Shown: positions 38,871-48,328 of the stretch, one piece after another
How positions within the stretch are numbered: the first letter of the stretch is position 1
Layout of the letters: every line of letters begins with the position of its first letter
Source of the DNA: Streptomyces sp. 6-11-2
GTDB lineage: Bacteria; Actinomycetota; Actinomycetes; Streptomycetales; Streptomycetaceae
Assembly (NCBI RefSeq): GCF_006540305.1
Contig: NZ_BJOR01000001.1
Location: forward strand, 5,270,001-5,334,000
Length of the DNA: 64,000 nucleotides
Direction: 5' to 3'
Translations under genes and position numbers: made by a program
Notes under the pieces: model-generated
Database searches by the model: none
What the model saw: only the letters and a program-made list of their open reading frames with translations
Told to the model about the DNA's origin: nothing

Positions 38871-39091
38871 CGCGGAGTGCCTCCTGGTGCAGGTGGTGCA
38901 TGACGTGTGGAGTGGGTCCGGCTTGGGCGTTCCACCACACCAACGTCCGGCGGTGCGGCGGAGTGCCCGCGCTGTCCCGCCTGAAGGTACGGCGCGAACG
39001 CGGCCGCGTGTCAGTGCCGGGGCATAGACTTCGACGCTGTCCCCCGGACTGTCCGCAGCACGTCGTCTATGTTGTCCATGGAGGCCGAACC

Positions 39092-42000
39092 GTGTCGAAG
39101 CCGCCGTTCACGCACCTGCACGTCCACACCCAGTACTCGCTGCTGGACGGTGCCGCGCGGCTGAAGGACATGTTCAACGCCTGCAACGAGATGGGCATGA
39201 CGCACATCGCCATGTCCGACCACGGAAACCTCCACGGGGCGTACGACTTCTTCCACTCCGCGAAGAAGGCCGGAGTCACCCCGATCATCGGGATCGAGGC
39301 GTATGTCGCCCCTGAGTCCCGGCGCAACAAGCGCAAGATCCTATGGGGTCAGCCGCACCAGAAGCGGGACGACATCTCCGGTTCCGGCGGTTACACCCAC
39401 AAGACGATGTGGGCGGTGAACAGGACCGGCCTGCACAACATCTTCCGCCTCTCCTCCGACGCCTACGCCGAGGGCTGGCTGCAGAAGTGGCCCCGGATGG
39501 ACAAGGAGACGATCTCCCAGTGGTCCGAGGGCATCGTCGCCTCCACCGGCTGCCCCTCCGGCGAGGTCCAGACCCGGCTGCGCCTCGGCCACTTCGACGA
39601 GGCCCTGAAGGCCGCCGCCGACTACCAGGACATCTTCGGCAAGGACCGCTACTTCCTGGAGCTGATGGACCACGGCATCGACATCGAGCGCAAGGTCCGC
39701 GACGGCCTGCTGGAGATCGGCAAGAAGCTCGGCATCCCGCCCCTGGTCACCAACGACTCGCACTACACCTACGCGCACGAGGCCGGCGCCCACGACGCCC
39801 TGCTGTGCATCCAGACCGGCAAGAACCTCTCCGACCCCGACCGCTTCAAGTTCGACGGCACCGGCTACTACCTGAAGTCCACCGAGGAGATGTACGCCAT
39901 CGACTCCTCGGACGCCTGGCAGGAGGGCTGCGCCAACACCCTCCTGGTCGCCGAGATGGTCGACACCACCGGCATGTTCGAGAAGCGCGACCTCATGCCC
40001 AAGTTCGACATCCCCGAGGGCTACACCGAGGTCACCTGGTTCAAGGAGGAGGTCCACCGCGGCATGGAGCGCCGCTTCCCCGGCGGCATCCCCGAGGACC
40101 GCCAGAAGCAGGTCGCGTACGAGATGGACGTCATCATCCAGATGGGGTTCCCGGGCTACTTCCTCGTGGTCGCCGACTTCATCATGTGGGCCAAGAACAA
40201 CGGCATCGCGGTCGGCCCCGGCCGTGGCTCCGCGGCCGGCTCGATCGTCGCCTACGCCCTCGGCATCACCGACCTCGACCCGATCCCGCACGGCCTGATC
40301 TTCGAGCGGTTCCTCAACCCCGAGCGCATCTCCATGCCCGACGTCGACATCGACTTCGACGAGCGCAGGCGCGTCGAGGTGATCAGGTACGTGACGGAGA
40401 AGTACGGCGCCGACAAGGTCGCCATGATCGGCACCTACGGCACCATCAAGGCCAAGAACGCGATCAAGGACTCCGCGCGCGTGCTGGGCTACCCGTACGC
40501 GATGGGCGACCGCATCACCAAGGCCATGCCCGCCGACGTCCTCGGCAAGGGCATCCCGCTGTCCGGCATCACCGACCCCGAGCACCCCCGCTACTCGGAG
40601 GCGGGCGAGGTCCGGGGGATGTACGAGAACGAGCCGGACGTGAAGAAGGTCATCGACACCGCACGCGGTGTGGAGGGCCTGGTGCGGCAGATGGGCGTGC
40701 ACGCGGCCGGCGTGATCATGTCCAGCGAGACCATCACCGAGCACGTCCCGGTCTGGGTGAGGCACACCGACGGCGTGACCATCACGCAGTGGGACTACCC
40801 GAGCTGCGAGTCGCTCGGCCTGCTGAAGATGGACTTCCTCGGCCTGCGCAACCTGACGATCATGGACGACGCCGTGAAGATGGTGAAGTCCAACAAGGGG
40901 ATCGACATCGATCTCCTGGGCCTGGAGCTGGACGACCCCAAGACCTTCGAACTGCTCCAGCGCGGCGACACCCTCGGCGTCTTCCAGTTCGACGGCGGCC
41001 CCATGCGCTCCCTGCTGCGCCTGATGAAGCCGGACAACTTCGAGGACATCTCCGCCGTCTCGGCCCTGTACCGGCCGGGCCCGATGGGCATGAACTCCCA
41101 CACCAACTACGCCCTGCGCAAGAACGGCCAGCAGGAGATCACGCCCATCCACCCGGAGCTGGAGGAGCCGCTCAAGGAGGTCCTGGACGTCACCTACGGC
41201 CTGATCGTCTACCAGGAGCAGGTGCAGAAGGCCGCCCAGATCGTCGCCGGCTACTCGCTCGGCGAGGCCGACGTGCTGCGGCGTGTGATGGGCAAGAAGA
41301 AGCCCGAGGAACTGGCGAAGAACTTCACCATCTTCCAGGAGGGCGCCCGCAAGAAGGACTTCAGCGACGAGGCCATCCAAGCCCTGTGGGACGTGCTGGT
41401 CCCCTTCGCCGGCTACGCGTTCAACAAGGCACACTCGGCCGCGTACGGCCTGGTGTCGTACTGGACCGCCTATCTGAAGGCCAACCACCCCGCCGAGTAC
41501 ATGGCCGGCCTGCTGACCTCCGTCAAGGACGACAAGGACAAGTCGGCGGTCTACCTCAACGAGTGCCGCCGCATGGGCATCCGGGTGCTCCCGCCCAACG
41601 TCAACGAGTCCCAGTCGAACTTCGCCGCGCAGGGCGACGACGTGATCCTCTTCGGCCTGTCCGCCGTGCGCAACGTCGGCACCAACGTGGTCGAGTCCAT
41701 CATCAAGTCCCGCAAGGCCAAGGGGAAGTACGCCTCGTTCCCCGACTACCTCGACAAGGTCGAGGCGGTGGTCTGCAACAAGCGCACCACGGAGTCGCTG
41801 ATCAAGGCGGGCGCCTTCGACGAGATGGGGCACACCCGCAAGGGCCTCACCGCGCAGTACGAGCCGATGATCGACAACGTGGTCGCGGTCAAGCGCAAGG
41901 AGGCCGAGGGGCAGTTCGACCTCTTCGGCGGGATGGGCGAGGAGACCAGCGGCGAGCCCGGCTTCGGGCTGGACGTGGAGTTCTCCGTCGAGGAGTGGGA

Positions 42001-42631
42001 CAAGACGTACCTGCTCGCCCAGGAGCGGGAGATGCTCGGCCTCTACGTCTCCGACCACCCGCTGTTCGGCCTGGAGCACGTGCTCGCGGACAAGGCCGAC
42101 GCGGGCATCTCCCAGCTCACCGGCGGCGAGCACGCCGACGGCGCGGTCGTCACCATCGGCGGCATCATCTCCGGCCTCCAGCGCAAGATGACCAAGCAGG
42201 GCAACGCGTGGGCGATCGCCACCGTCGAGGACCTGGCGGGCTCCATCGAGTGCATGTTCTTCCCGGCGACCTACCAGCTGGTGTCGACCCAACTCGTCGA
42301 GGACGCCGTGGTGTTCGTCAAGGGCCGCCTCGACAAGCGCGAGGACGTGCCGCGCCTGGTCGCGATGGAGCTGATGATCCCCGACCTGTCGAACGCGGGG
42401 AGCAACGCACCGGTGATCCTCACCATCCCGGCACTGAAGGTGACCCCGCCCATGGTGAGCCGCCTCGGTGAGATCCTCAGCCACCACAAGGGCGACAGCG
42501 AGGTCCGCATCAAGCTCCAGGGGCCGAGCAGGACGACGGTGCTGCGTCTGGACCGGCACCGGGTCAAGCCGGATCCGGCGTTGTTCGGCGATCTGAAGGT
42601 CCTGCTCGGCCCGTCCTGCCTGGCCGGCTGA
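39092..42631 (+). CDS. dnaE: Replicative DNA polymerase III alpha subunit
   Basis: 1179 residues. N-terminal PHP domain (HLHVHTQYSLLDGAARLKD), palm with catalytic aspartates D419 and D421 in PDVDIDFDERR, AVGPGRGSAAGS, fingers, tandem HhH and a C-terminal OB fold. This is the DnaE1 replicase of actinobacteria. GTG 39092 with GGAGG 7 bases upstream. A TAGACT at 39025 may be its -10. Confidence 0.97.
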   Translation: MSKPPFTHLHVHTQYSLLDGAARLKDMFNACNEMGMTHIAMSDHGNLHGAYDFFHSAKKAGVTPIIGIEAYVAPESRRNKRKILWGQPHQKRDDISGSGGYTHKTMWAVNRTGLHNIFRLSSDAYAEGWLQKWPRMDKETISQWSEGIVASTGCPSGEVQTRLRLGHFDEALKAAADYQDIFGKDRYFLELMDHGIDIERKVRDGLLEIGKKLGIPPLVTNDSHYTYAHEAGAHDALLCIQTGKNLSDPDRFKFDGTGYYLKSTEEMYAIDSSDAWQEGCANTLLVAEMVDTTGMFEKRDLMPKFDIPEGYTEVTWFKEEVHRGMERRFPGGIPEDRQKQVAYEMDVIIQMGFPGYFLVVADFIMWAKNNGIAVGPGRGSAAGSIVAYALGITDLDPIPHGLIFERFLNPERISMPDVDIDFDERRRVEVIRYVTEKYGADKVAMIGTYGTIKAKNAIKDSARVLGYPYAMGDRITKAMPADVLGKGIPLSGITDPEHPRYSEAGEVRGMYENEPDVKKVIDTARGVEGLVRQMGVHAAGVIMSSETITEHVPVWVRHTDGVTITQWDYPSCESLGLLKMDFLGLRNLTIMDDAVKMVKSNKGIDIDLLGLELDDPKTFELLQRGDTLGVFQFDGGPMRSLLRLMKPDNFEDISAVSALYRPGPMGMNSHTNYALRKNGQQEITPIHPELEEPLKEVLDVTYGLIVYQEQVQKAAQIVAGYSLGEADVLRRVMGKKKPEELAKNFTIFQEGARKKDFSDEAIQALWDVLVPFAGYAFNKAHSAAYGLVSYWTAYLKANHPAEYMAGLLTSVKDDKDKSAVYLNECRRMGIRVLPPNVNESQSNFAAQGDDVILFGLSAVRNVGTNVVESIIKSRKAKGKYASFPDYLDKVEAVVCNKRTTESLIKAGAFDEMGHTRKGLTAQYEPMIDNVVAVKRKEAEGQFDLFGGMGEETSGEPGFGLDVEFSVEEWDKTYLLAQEREMLGLYVSDHPLFGLEHVLADKADAGISQLTGGEHADGAVVTIGGIISGLQRKMTKQGNAWAIATVEDLAGSIECMFFPATYQLVSTQLVEDAVVFVKGRLDKREDVPRLVAMELMIPDLSNAGSNAPVILTIPALKVTPPMVSRLGEILSHHKGDSEVRIKLQGPSRTTVLRLDRHRVKPDPALFGDLKVLLGPSCLAG

Positions 42632-42636
42632 CATGA

Positions 42637-42676
42637 ACGAGGGGCGTACCCGTGCGCATCGGGTACGCCCTCTCGT
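42637..42676. terminator. Terminator between dnaE and a convergent small gene
   Basis: Stem GGGCGTACCCG / CGGGTACGCCC (11 bp) extended by ACGAG/CTCGT with one bulge; 7-base loop. Serves dnaE and the convergent 59-codon gene. Confidence 0.8.
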
Positions 42677-42714
42677 CGATTACCGCGCTTTGTTCAACAG
42701 TCCATGGACCGGAC

Positions 42715-42894
42715 TCAGTTGTGGCCGAAGCGCTTCTGACGTCCCTTGCGGGCCATGGCAGTCGGACTCGTCTGCGGACTCTGGGCGTGATGCTCGGGCT
42801 GCGACTCCGACGTGGAGTGCTCCGTCTCCTGCGGGCCGTTCGCGGCCACGGACGCCTTCTGCCGGCTGCGGTCCTGCTTGCGGTTCTTGGCCAT
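42715..42894 (-). CDS. Small basic protein, 59 residues
   Basis: Starts MAKNRKQDRSRQK and ends ARKGRQKRFGHN, with a polar Gln/Ser/Glu-rich middle and no cysteines or membrane segment. A strong AGGAGG lies 9 bases before ATG 42894, and the frame shows GC-rich third positions. From memory, similar short proteins with the RKGRQKRFGHN tail occur widely in streptomycetes with no known function. It is convergent with dnaE across a shared terminator. Confidence 0.8.
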   Translation of the reverse strand: MAKNRKQDRSRQKASVAANGPQETEHSTSESQPEHHAQSPQTSPTAMARKGRQKRFGHN

Positions 42895-43130
42895 GGTGAT
42901 CAGCCTCCTGTGGGGGATCTAGGGGCCAGGGCCGGGACCAGATTCACATAGGCCGACAATGAACGCATGTTGGATAATTACCGTATGTAACGCGGGGCGT
43001 CGGGGCGCGGGCGCCGGAAACGCCACGCCGAAGATCGAGTTCGGGCCGTTAACCCCGGCCGGGTCGGGCAGACTCGAAGCACATCCCGAAGCACATGCCG
43101 AAGCAACCTCCCGGAAAGAGGGTGGATCGC

Positions 43131-44348
43131 GTGGACCGCTGCATCGTCCTGGTGGACGCCGGGTATCTGCTGGGCGCCGCGGCCAGTCTTCTCGCCGGGG
43201 AGCCGTCGCGGTCCCGGATCACCGTCGACCACACCGCCCTTGTGCAGGGGCTGCGTGAACAGGCCGAGTCCGACACGGAGCGGCCTCTGCTGCGCATCTA
43301 CTGGTTCGACGGCGCGCCCGACCGCGTACCGCAGCCCGAGCACCGCCGGCTGCGCGTGATGCCCCGGGTCACCGTCCGGCTCGGCGCGCTCACCCGAAGC
43401 GACGGACGCTGGGCACAGAAGGGCGTGGACGCCGCGATGCACGCCGAACTGACCGAGCTGGCCCGCAACCGCGCCTGCTCCGACGTCGTCCTCGTCACCG
43501 GCGACGGCGATCTGCTGCCCGGCTTGATGGCCGCCAAGGAGCATGGCGTCGCCGTCCATCTGTGGGCGGTGCAGGCCGCCGACGGCGACTACAACCAGTC
43601 CGAGGACCTGGTCGCCGAGGCCGACGAGCGGCGCGTGCTGGACCGCACGTGGATCACGAAGGCCGTGCGCGCCAAGGAACTCGGCGGCATCTGCGCGCCA
43701 CCGCCCGCGCCCCGCCCCGAGATCGCCGCGATCCTCTCCGCGCCGCTGCCGGAGTCCACGCTCACCCAGGCCGCCGAAGGCCCCGCCGAACAGCGGCAGC
43801 ACCCGGCCGCCGCCGCGGGGCGCGGCGGCACCGAGGAGCGGGTGCCCGCCGTCAAAGGCGTGCCCACCCCCAAGGACCTCGCCGCCCTGCGCGCCCCCGG
43901 CACCCCGCCAGCGCAGCACCCTTCCACGGCGACCCTGCGCTGGTCCTCGGACCGGGGCTGGGTGGACCGGCCGGGCCTGCCCGCCGAGCCCCCCGAGGCC
44001 GCCTCCATGCCGACGCTCGCCCAGCTGACGACGGCCGAGCAGCGGTGGGCGGACCGGGAGGAGGACATCACGACCGTCGGCGGCGACCCGTACGAGGTGG
44101 GACAGGTCTTCGCCCGGCGCTGGGTGGACCGGCTGGGCGACCAGGGGCACCTTCAGAAACTGTCGTCGATGTACCCCCGGATCCCGCACCGCGTCGACGG
44201 CGAGCTGCTGCGCTACGCCGCCCGCTTCGGTCTGCTCGCGCACAAGGACGACCAGATCGATGAGCACGACCGGTACGCCATCCGGGCGGGGTTCTGGCGG
44301 GAGATCGACGTACGGACGTCCACCGAGCGCGCTCCCGTCGCCGACTGA
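43131..44348 (+). CDS. NYN-domain ribonuclease-like protein with C-terminal OST-HTH-like domain
   Basis: 405 residues. N-terminal NYN/PIN-like fold: CIVLVDAGYLLG, KGVDAAMHAEL and VVLVTGDGDLLPGLMAAKE carry the conserved acidic residues. A Pro/Ala-rich linker (about 190-280) leads to a winged-helix-like C-terminal region (GQVFARRWVDRLGDQGHLQKLSSMYPRIP) resembling OST-HTH/LOTUS RNA-binding domains. Likely an RNA-processing nuclease. GTG 43131 with GAGGG 8 bases upstream; GTG 43122 and ATG 43095 are alternatives. Confidence 0.85.
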   Translation: MDRCIVLVDAGYLLGAAASLLAGEPSRSRITVDHTALVQGLREQAESDTERPLLRIYWFDGAPDRVPQPEHRRLRVMPRVTVRLGALTRSDGRWAQKGVDAAMHAELTELARNRACSDVVLVTGDGDLLPGLMAAKEHGVAVHLWAVQAADGDYNQSEDLVAEADERRVLDRTWITKAVRAKELGGICAPPPAPRPEIAAILSAPLPESTLTQAAEGPAEQRQHPAAAAGRGGTEERVPAVKGVPTPKDLAALRAPGTPPAQHPSTATLRWSSDRGWVDRPGLPAEPPEAASMPTLAQLTTAEQRWADREEDITTVGGDPYEVGQVFARRWVDRLGDQGHLQKLSSMYPRIPHRVDGELLRYAARFGLLAHKDDQIDEHDRYAIRAGFWREIDVRTSTERAPVAD

Positions 44349-44419
44349 ACCGCGGACCGGACCGGTTCGGGGCGCCCCGAGGGCGAGTGAGGCTCCGCGA
44401 CCCCGTACCCTCGTCCCTT

Positions 44420-45439
44420 GTGAGTACGCGCACGGCACAGGCATTTCGGCCCGGGGACGGCGTCGTGTGCGCGGTGCGCGGACTGACCCGGACCTACCCC
44501 GCGGTACGCGGCCGGCGCGGCGCCCCCGGGACACCCGCGGTGCTGGCCACCGACGCGGTCGAACTCGACGTCCGGCGCGGCGAGATCTTCGGACTGCTCG
44601 GACCGAACGGCGCCGGCAAGTCCACCCTCGTACGCCAGCTCACCGGACTGCTGCGCCCCGACAGCGGCACGGTCGAGATCCTCGGCCACGACATCGTGGC
44701 GCACCCCGAGCGGGCCGCGCGGATCCTCGCCTACCTCGGGCAGGAGTCCACCGCCCTGGACGAGCTGACCGTCTCGCTCGCCGCCGAGACCACCGGGCGG
44801 CTGCGCGGCCTGGACCTCAGGCGGGCGCGGGCCGAGCGGGACGCCGTCCTCGACGAGCTGGGTCTCGCGCCGATCGCCGGGCGCCCGCTGAAGAAGCTCT
44901 CCGGCGGCCAGCGGCGGCTCGCCTGCTTCGCGGCCGCGCTGGTCGGCGAACGCCCGCTGCTGGTGCTCGACGAGCCGACCACCGGGATGGATCCGGTGGC
45001 CCGGCGGGCGGTGTGGTCCGCCGTCGACCGGCGGCGCGCCGAACGCGGCACGACCGTCGTCCTGGTCACCCACAACGTCATCGAGGCCGAGACGGTCCTG
45101 GACCGGGTCGCCGTCCTCGACCAGGGCCGGGTCATCGCCTGCGACACCCCGGCCCGGCTCAAGGAGCGGGTCTCCGGCGAGGTGCGGGTCGAGCTGGTGT
45201 GGCGGGAGCGGGCGCCCCTGGAGGTGGCGGAGGTCGCCGTGCTCAGGGAGCGGGCCGTGGAGTCGGGTCGCCGCTGGACGCTGCGGCTGGCGCCCGAGGA
45301 CGCCCGCGCCGCCGTCGCCACGGTCACCGGCGGGGCCGCCTTCGCCGCCCTGGACGACTTCACCCTGACCACGCCCAGTCTGGAGGACGTGTACCTGGCC
45401 CTGGGCGGCGCCGCCCGGCAGGGGCTGGTGAAGTCATGA
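44420..45439 (+). CDS. ABC transporter ATP-binding protein (DrrA-like)
   Basis: 339 residues. Walker A LLGPNGAGKSTL, signature LSGGQRR, Walker B LLVLDEPTTGMDP, H-loop VTHNVIE, and a C-terminal DrrA-type extension. Pairs with the downstream permease as an ABC-2 exporter; substrate unknown. GTG 44420 lies 8 bases after TACCCT (44406-44411), a leaderless-type promoter. The stop overlaps a small ORF, not the permease. Confidence 0.92.
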   Translation: MSTRTAQAFRPGDGVVCAVRGLTRTYPAVRGRRGAPGTPAVLATDAVELDVRRGEIFGLLGPNGAGKSTLVRQLTGLLRPDSGTVEILGHDIVAHPERAARILAYLGQESTALDELTVSLAAETTGRLRGLDLRRARAERDAVLDELGLAPIAGRPLKKLSGGQRRLACFAAALVGERPLLVLDEPTTGMDPVARRAVWSAVDRRRAERGTTVVLVTHNVIEAETVLDRVAVLDQGRVIACDTPARLKERVSGEVRVELVWRERAPLEVAEVAVLRERAVESGRRWTLRLAPEDARAAVATVTGGAAFAALDDFTLTTPSLEDVYLALGGAARQGLVKS

Positions 45440-45699
45440 GCCGTGTGGGCGCCATGAGTGGCATGAGCGCGGGGAGCGGCGGATCCGTGCAGGACTACGC
45501 GGGCGCCGGCAGGAACCCGTCCGGTGCGGGAGACGCTGCCGCGCCCGCCGCGTGCGCCGCCGCGGACAAGCCGGCGGCGTCGTTCGCTGCCGCAGGTGAG
45601 CCGGCTGCGTGCGCCGCCGGCGGTAACCCGGTGGCGTTCGCTGCCGGAGGTGAGCCGGCCGCGTGCGCTGCCGCAGGGAAAGGGAGCAGTTCGACGTGA
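45436..45699 (+). CDS. Low-complexity small ORF between ABC ATPase and permease
   Basis: 87 residues, Ala/Gly-rich, no recognised domain. ATG 45436 overlaps the ATPase stop (ATGA); its TGA (45697-45699) overlaps the permease GTG (GTGA). The second half is a degenerate tandem repeat: ACAAADKPAASFAAAGEPA, ACAAGGNPVAFAAGGEPA, then ACAAAGKG, in units of 57 and 54 bp (45550-45606, 45607-45660, 45661 on). It may be a translated spacer that keeps the operon coupled rather than a functional protein. Confidence 0.45.
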   Translation: MSRVGAMSGMSAGSGGSVQDYAGAGRNPSGAGDAAAPAACAAADKPAASFAAAGEPAACAAGGNPVAFAAGGEPAACAAAGKGSSST

Positions 45700-46517
45700 G
45701 TGTCGTACCCGCCGGTGTGCTGCCGGGCGCGACGGCCGTACAGGACGGCGGCGCCGGTGAGGCGGCCGCGCTCGGGCCGCGGGCGCGGCTGTGGCCGTCG
45801 CTGGCCGCCGTGTACCGGGCCCAGCTGTCCCGGGCGCGGGTGGCGCGGATCCCGCTGCTGTTCGTGGCGACCTTCCAGTCCGTCGGCATCATGATCATGA
45901 TGCGGGGCGTGGTCAGCGGTGGCGGCGAGGCCCGGTTCGTGGTGTCCGGTGCCTCGGTCGTCGTCGTCGCCTACGTCGCCCTGAACCTGCTCGCCCAGTA
46001 CTTCGGGCAGCTGCGGGCCAGTGGCGGGCTCGACCACTACGCGACGCTGCCGGTGCCGCCCGCGGCCGTGGTGCTGGGCGCGGCGGCCGCGTACGCCTCG
46101 TTCACGGTGCCGGGCACGCTGGTGACCGCCGTGTTCGGGTGCGTGCTGTTCGGGCTGCCGCTCGGCAACCTGTGGGTGCTGGTGGCGGTGATCCCGCTCG
46201 CCGGTGCCGCGCTCTCCGGGCTCGGCGCGGCCTGCGGCCTGCTCGCCCCGCGCCCGGAACTGGCCACCCTGCTGGGCCAGTTGGGCATGTCGGCGGCGCT
46301 GCTGCTGGGCGTGCTGCCGCCCGACCGCATGCCCGGGGCCGTACGGCTGCTGCGCGACCTGCTGCCGTCCACGTACGGCGTGGAGGCCTACGCGCACACC
46401 TTCGCGGCCCGTCCCGACTGGGCTCTGGTGGCCGGTGACATGGCCGTCTGCGCCGGGGTCGGGGTGGTCTCGCTGGCCGTCGCCACCTGGGCCTATCGCC
46501 GGGCCGCCGTCCGGTGA
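45696..46517 (+). CDS. ABC-2 type transporter permease
   Basis: 273 residues with six membrane segments (first near 55-75; motifs FVATFQSVGIMIMMRGVV, LDHYATLPVPPAAVVLG). ABC-2 permease partner of the preceding ATPase. GTG 45696 with AAGGGAG upstream and coupling to the small ORF stop. N-terminal 30 residues are soluble. Confidence 0.88.
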   Translation: MSVVPAGVLPGATAVQDGGAGEAAALGPRARLWPSLAAVYRAQLSRARVARIPLLFVATFQSVGIMIMMRGVVSGGGEARFVVSGASVVVVAYVALNLLAQYFGQLRASGGLDHYATLPVPPAAVVLGAAAAYASFTVPGTLVTAVFGCVLFGLPLGNLWVLVAVIPLAGAALSGLGAACGLLAPRPELATLLGQLGMSAALLLGVLPPDRMPGAVRLLRDLLPSTYGVEAYAHTFAARPDWALVAGDMAVCAGVGVVSLAVATWAYRRAAVR

Positions 46518-46551
46518 CGCGGCCGTCCCCCGCAACTGGCACGATGACAAG

Positions 46552-47280
46552 GTGACCGCTCCGTTGACTCCGCCACCACCGCCGCGCCGGCGCTCCTCAC
46601 AGCATTCCGGGTCCTCAGAGTCCTCGGGATCGGGATCCGGGCAGGCCCCGCAGCCGGGGCCGGTCTCGCCCTGGCAGTCCTGGCAGGTGCCGCCCGCCGG
46701 AGCCCGGCCGGTGACCGCGTACGAACAGGACGGGCCGGGATGGGCGGCCGAGGTCCGGGAGGCCGTCGTCGTCATGGTCGCCGTGGCGCTCTGCGGGGTG
46801 CCGCTGGGACTGCTCTGGCTGCGGCTGGCGCCCCGGGTGCCGCTGATCGCCGATGTGTCCGGGAGCAACTGGGTCGTCTACCTCAAGGACACCGAGGGGG
46901 AGCAGGCGATCGGCGTCGACGGCACGTTCACTCTGCTGGCTCTGGCCTTCGGTGTGCTGAGCGCCGTGGTCGTCTTCCTGGTGCGGCGGCGCGGGGGCGT
47001 GCCGCTGGTGGTGGCCCTGTGCGTCGGAGGACTGCTCGGGTCGCTGCTGGCGTGGCGGCTCGGGGTGTGGCTCGGGCCCGAGCAGGACGTGGTCGCCCAC
47101 GCCAAGGCCGTGGGCAAAGGGGTGACGTTCCCGGCACCGCTGAAGCTCGAAGCCCTGGGGGCGCTGCTGGCCTGGTCGCTGGCCGCGCTGATCGTCCACC
47201 TGGGGTTGACGGCCCTGTTCGGGCCGCGGGACCCGGAGCCGGACACGACAGTGTTCGGACCCACCTTGCCGCCGGAGTGA
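46552..47280 (+). CDS. DUF2567-like membrane protein
   Basis: 242 residues. Pro/Ser-rich cytoplasmic N-terminus (about 1-55), then four membrane segments with a loop containing NWVVYLKDTEGEQAIGVDGTF. Layout and the loop resemble DUF2567 proteins of actinobacteria; function unknown. GTG 46552 lies 6 bases after CACGAT (46540-46545), a leaderless-type promoter, so it may be transcribed apart from the exporter. Confidence 0.75.
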   Translation: MTAPLTPPPPPRRRSSQHSGSSESSGSGSGQAPQPGPVSPWQSWQVPPAGARPVTAYEQDGPGWAAEVREAVVVMVAVALCGVPLGLLWLRLAPRVPLIADVSGSNWVVYLKDTEGEQAIGVDGTFTLLALAFGVLSAVVVFLVRRRGGVPLVVALCVGGLLGSLLAWRLGVWLGPEQDVVAHAKAVGKGVTFPAPLKLEALGALLAWSLAALIVHLGLTALFGPRDPEPDTTVFGPTLPPE

Positions 47281-47715
47281 GCCGTACGCGGTGAGCCGCA
47301 CGCGCGGGGCGGACGGCCCGGTTCCTCGGTTGTGCCGCCCGTGCGCGTCCCGGCCGCTCTCGGTGGGCCGGCCGCCGGACGGGACCGCCATCGGGTTCGT
47401 GCCGCCCGCGCGGCCGCCGCGAGTACCGGTCCGCGAGACGTCACACGGTTTCGAACTCCCGCCTCGGGCCGCGACCGCAGGGCGCGACCCGTCGCCGTGC
47501 GCCCGTCCGGTCACGCCGGGCGGTGGCTGATTCGCATGACCCTTCGGCATGCGCCCCGTTGCGCTTGCGTGTCCTCTTCGAGAGCCCAGCCCAGCCGAGC
47601 CCGGGCCGTTCACTTAGTGGGCGGTACCACGCCGCCGGGCCGGGGCCGCCCGGCCCGTTGCCCTCCGGCCGCGCCTTCCGCGTTCCGTTCGGCCTGGTCC
47701 GGGGGTTCGGGCCGG
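47281..47715. other. Gene-free stretch
   Basis: I see no supported gene, RNA or strong hairpin in these 435 bases; frames are short and show no consistent third-position bias. It leads into the decayed genes at 47716-48210. Confidence 0.5.
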
Positions 47716-48030
47716 TCACGTCAGGGTGTCGAGGAAGGCGGCCAGAACCCGTTCGAACGCCTGGTCGTCGACGGTCGCCGGGTCGACGGCGGCCAGTGCC
47801 GCGCCGAGGCGCGGATGGTCGTCCTCGCCGCCCGTCGTGCCGGTGAGATGGCCGAAGCCGGCGGCGAAGGGGGCCAGCGCGGCGCCGAGCGCCAGGTAGT
47901 CGATGGCGAGCAGGATCCGCATCGCGTCGTCGGCCGGCCGGCCCGCAGCAGCGCCGCCACCATGTCGTCGTAGTGGTTCAGGGCCATGGTGGTGCGCACC
48001 GAGCGTCCGCCGATCAGGCCGACCGCGTTC
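47716..48030 (-). pseudogene. TetR-family regulator, 3' remnant with frameshift
   Basis: On the minus strand one frame reads NAVGLIGGRSVRTTMALN then HYDDMVAALLRAG (to about 47945), and a second reads DAMRILLAIDYLALGAALAP and onward to a TGA at 47716. Joined, they look like a TetR C-terminal ligand-binding domain. The switch lies near 47930-47945. No helix-turn-helix half can be found upstream, so the gene is both shifted and 5'-truncated. Confidence 0.6.
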
Positions 48031-48097
48031 GGGGGGCGGTGAAGGCGCGGCGGTAGGAGCGGGCGACGGTGGCGATCCCGGTGTGCGGGGCGGGGGC

Positions 48098-48210
48098 CAG
48101 GCGTGGCGCTACGCCGACATCCTGGCCGCCGGCGGCCGGGTCGCCCTCGCCTCGGACTGGCCGATCGCGCCCTACGACCCGCGCGGGGTCATGGACGCGG
48201 CCGTGCGGCT
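48098..48210 (+). pseudogene. Amidohydrolase (YtcJ-like) C-terminal fragment
   Basis: A short reading frame gives QAWRYADILAAGGRVALASD followed by WPIAPYDPRGVMDAAVR, the SDWP...PYDPR pattern of amidohydrolase family 3 (YtcJ-like) C-termini. No upstream catalytic portion is visible. Together with the TetR remnant it marks a decayed regulator-enzyme locus. Confidence 0.5.
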
Positions 48211-48328
48211 CTGCGGTGTCAGGGTCTCGAAGACGACGGCCTTCGTCGTCGAGACCCGGACGCGGCCGGGTGTGAACGCTCGTGCTCGGTTTCACCGGCG
48301 CCGGGCAGGCCCTGGGAGGGCCGGCCGG

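Noticed and set aside
39341..42634. 1097-codon open frame opposite dnaE
   Set aside because: Shadow of the dnaE codon bias; no recognisable protein features.
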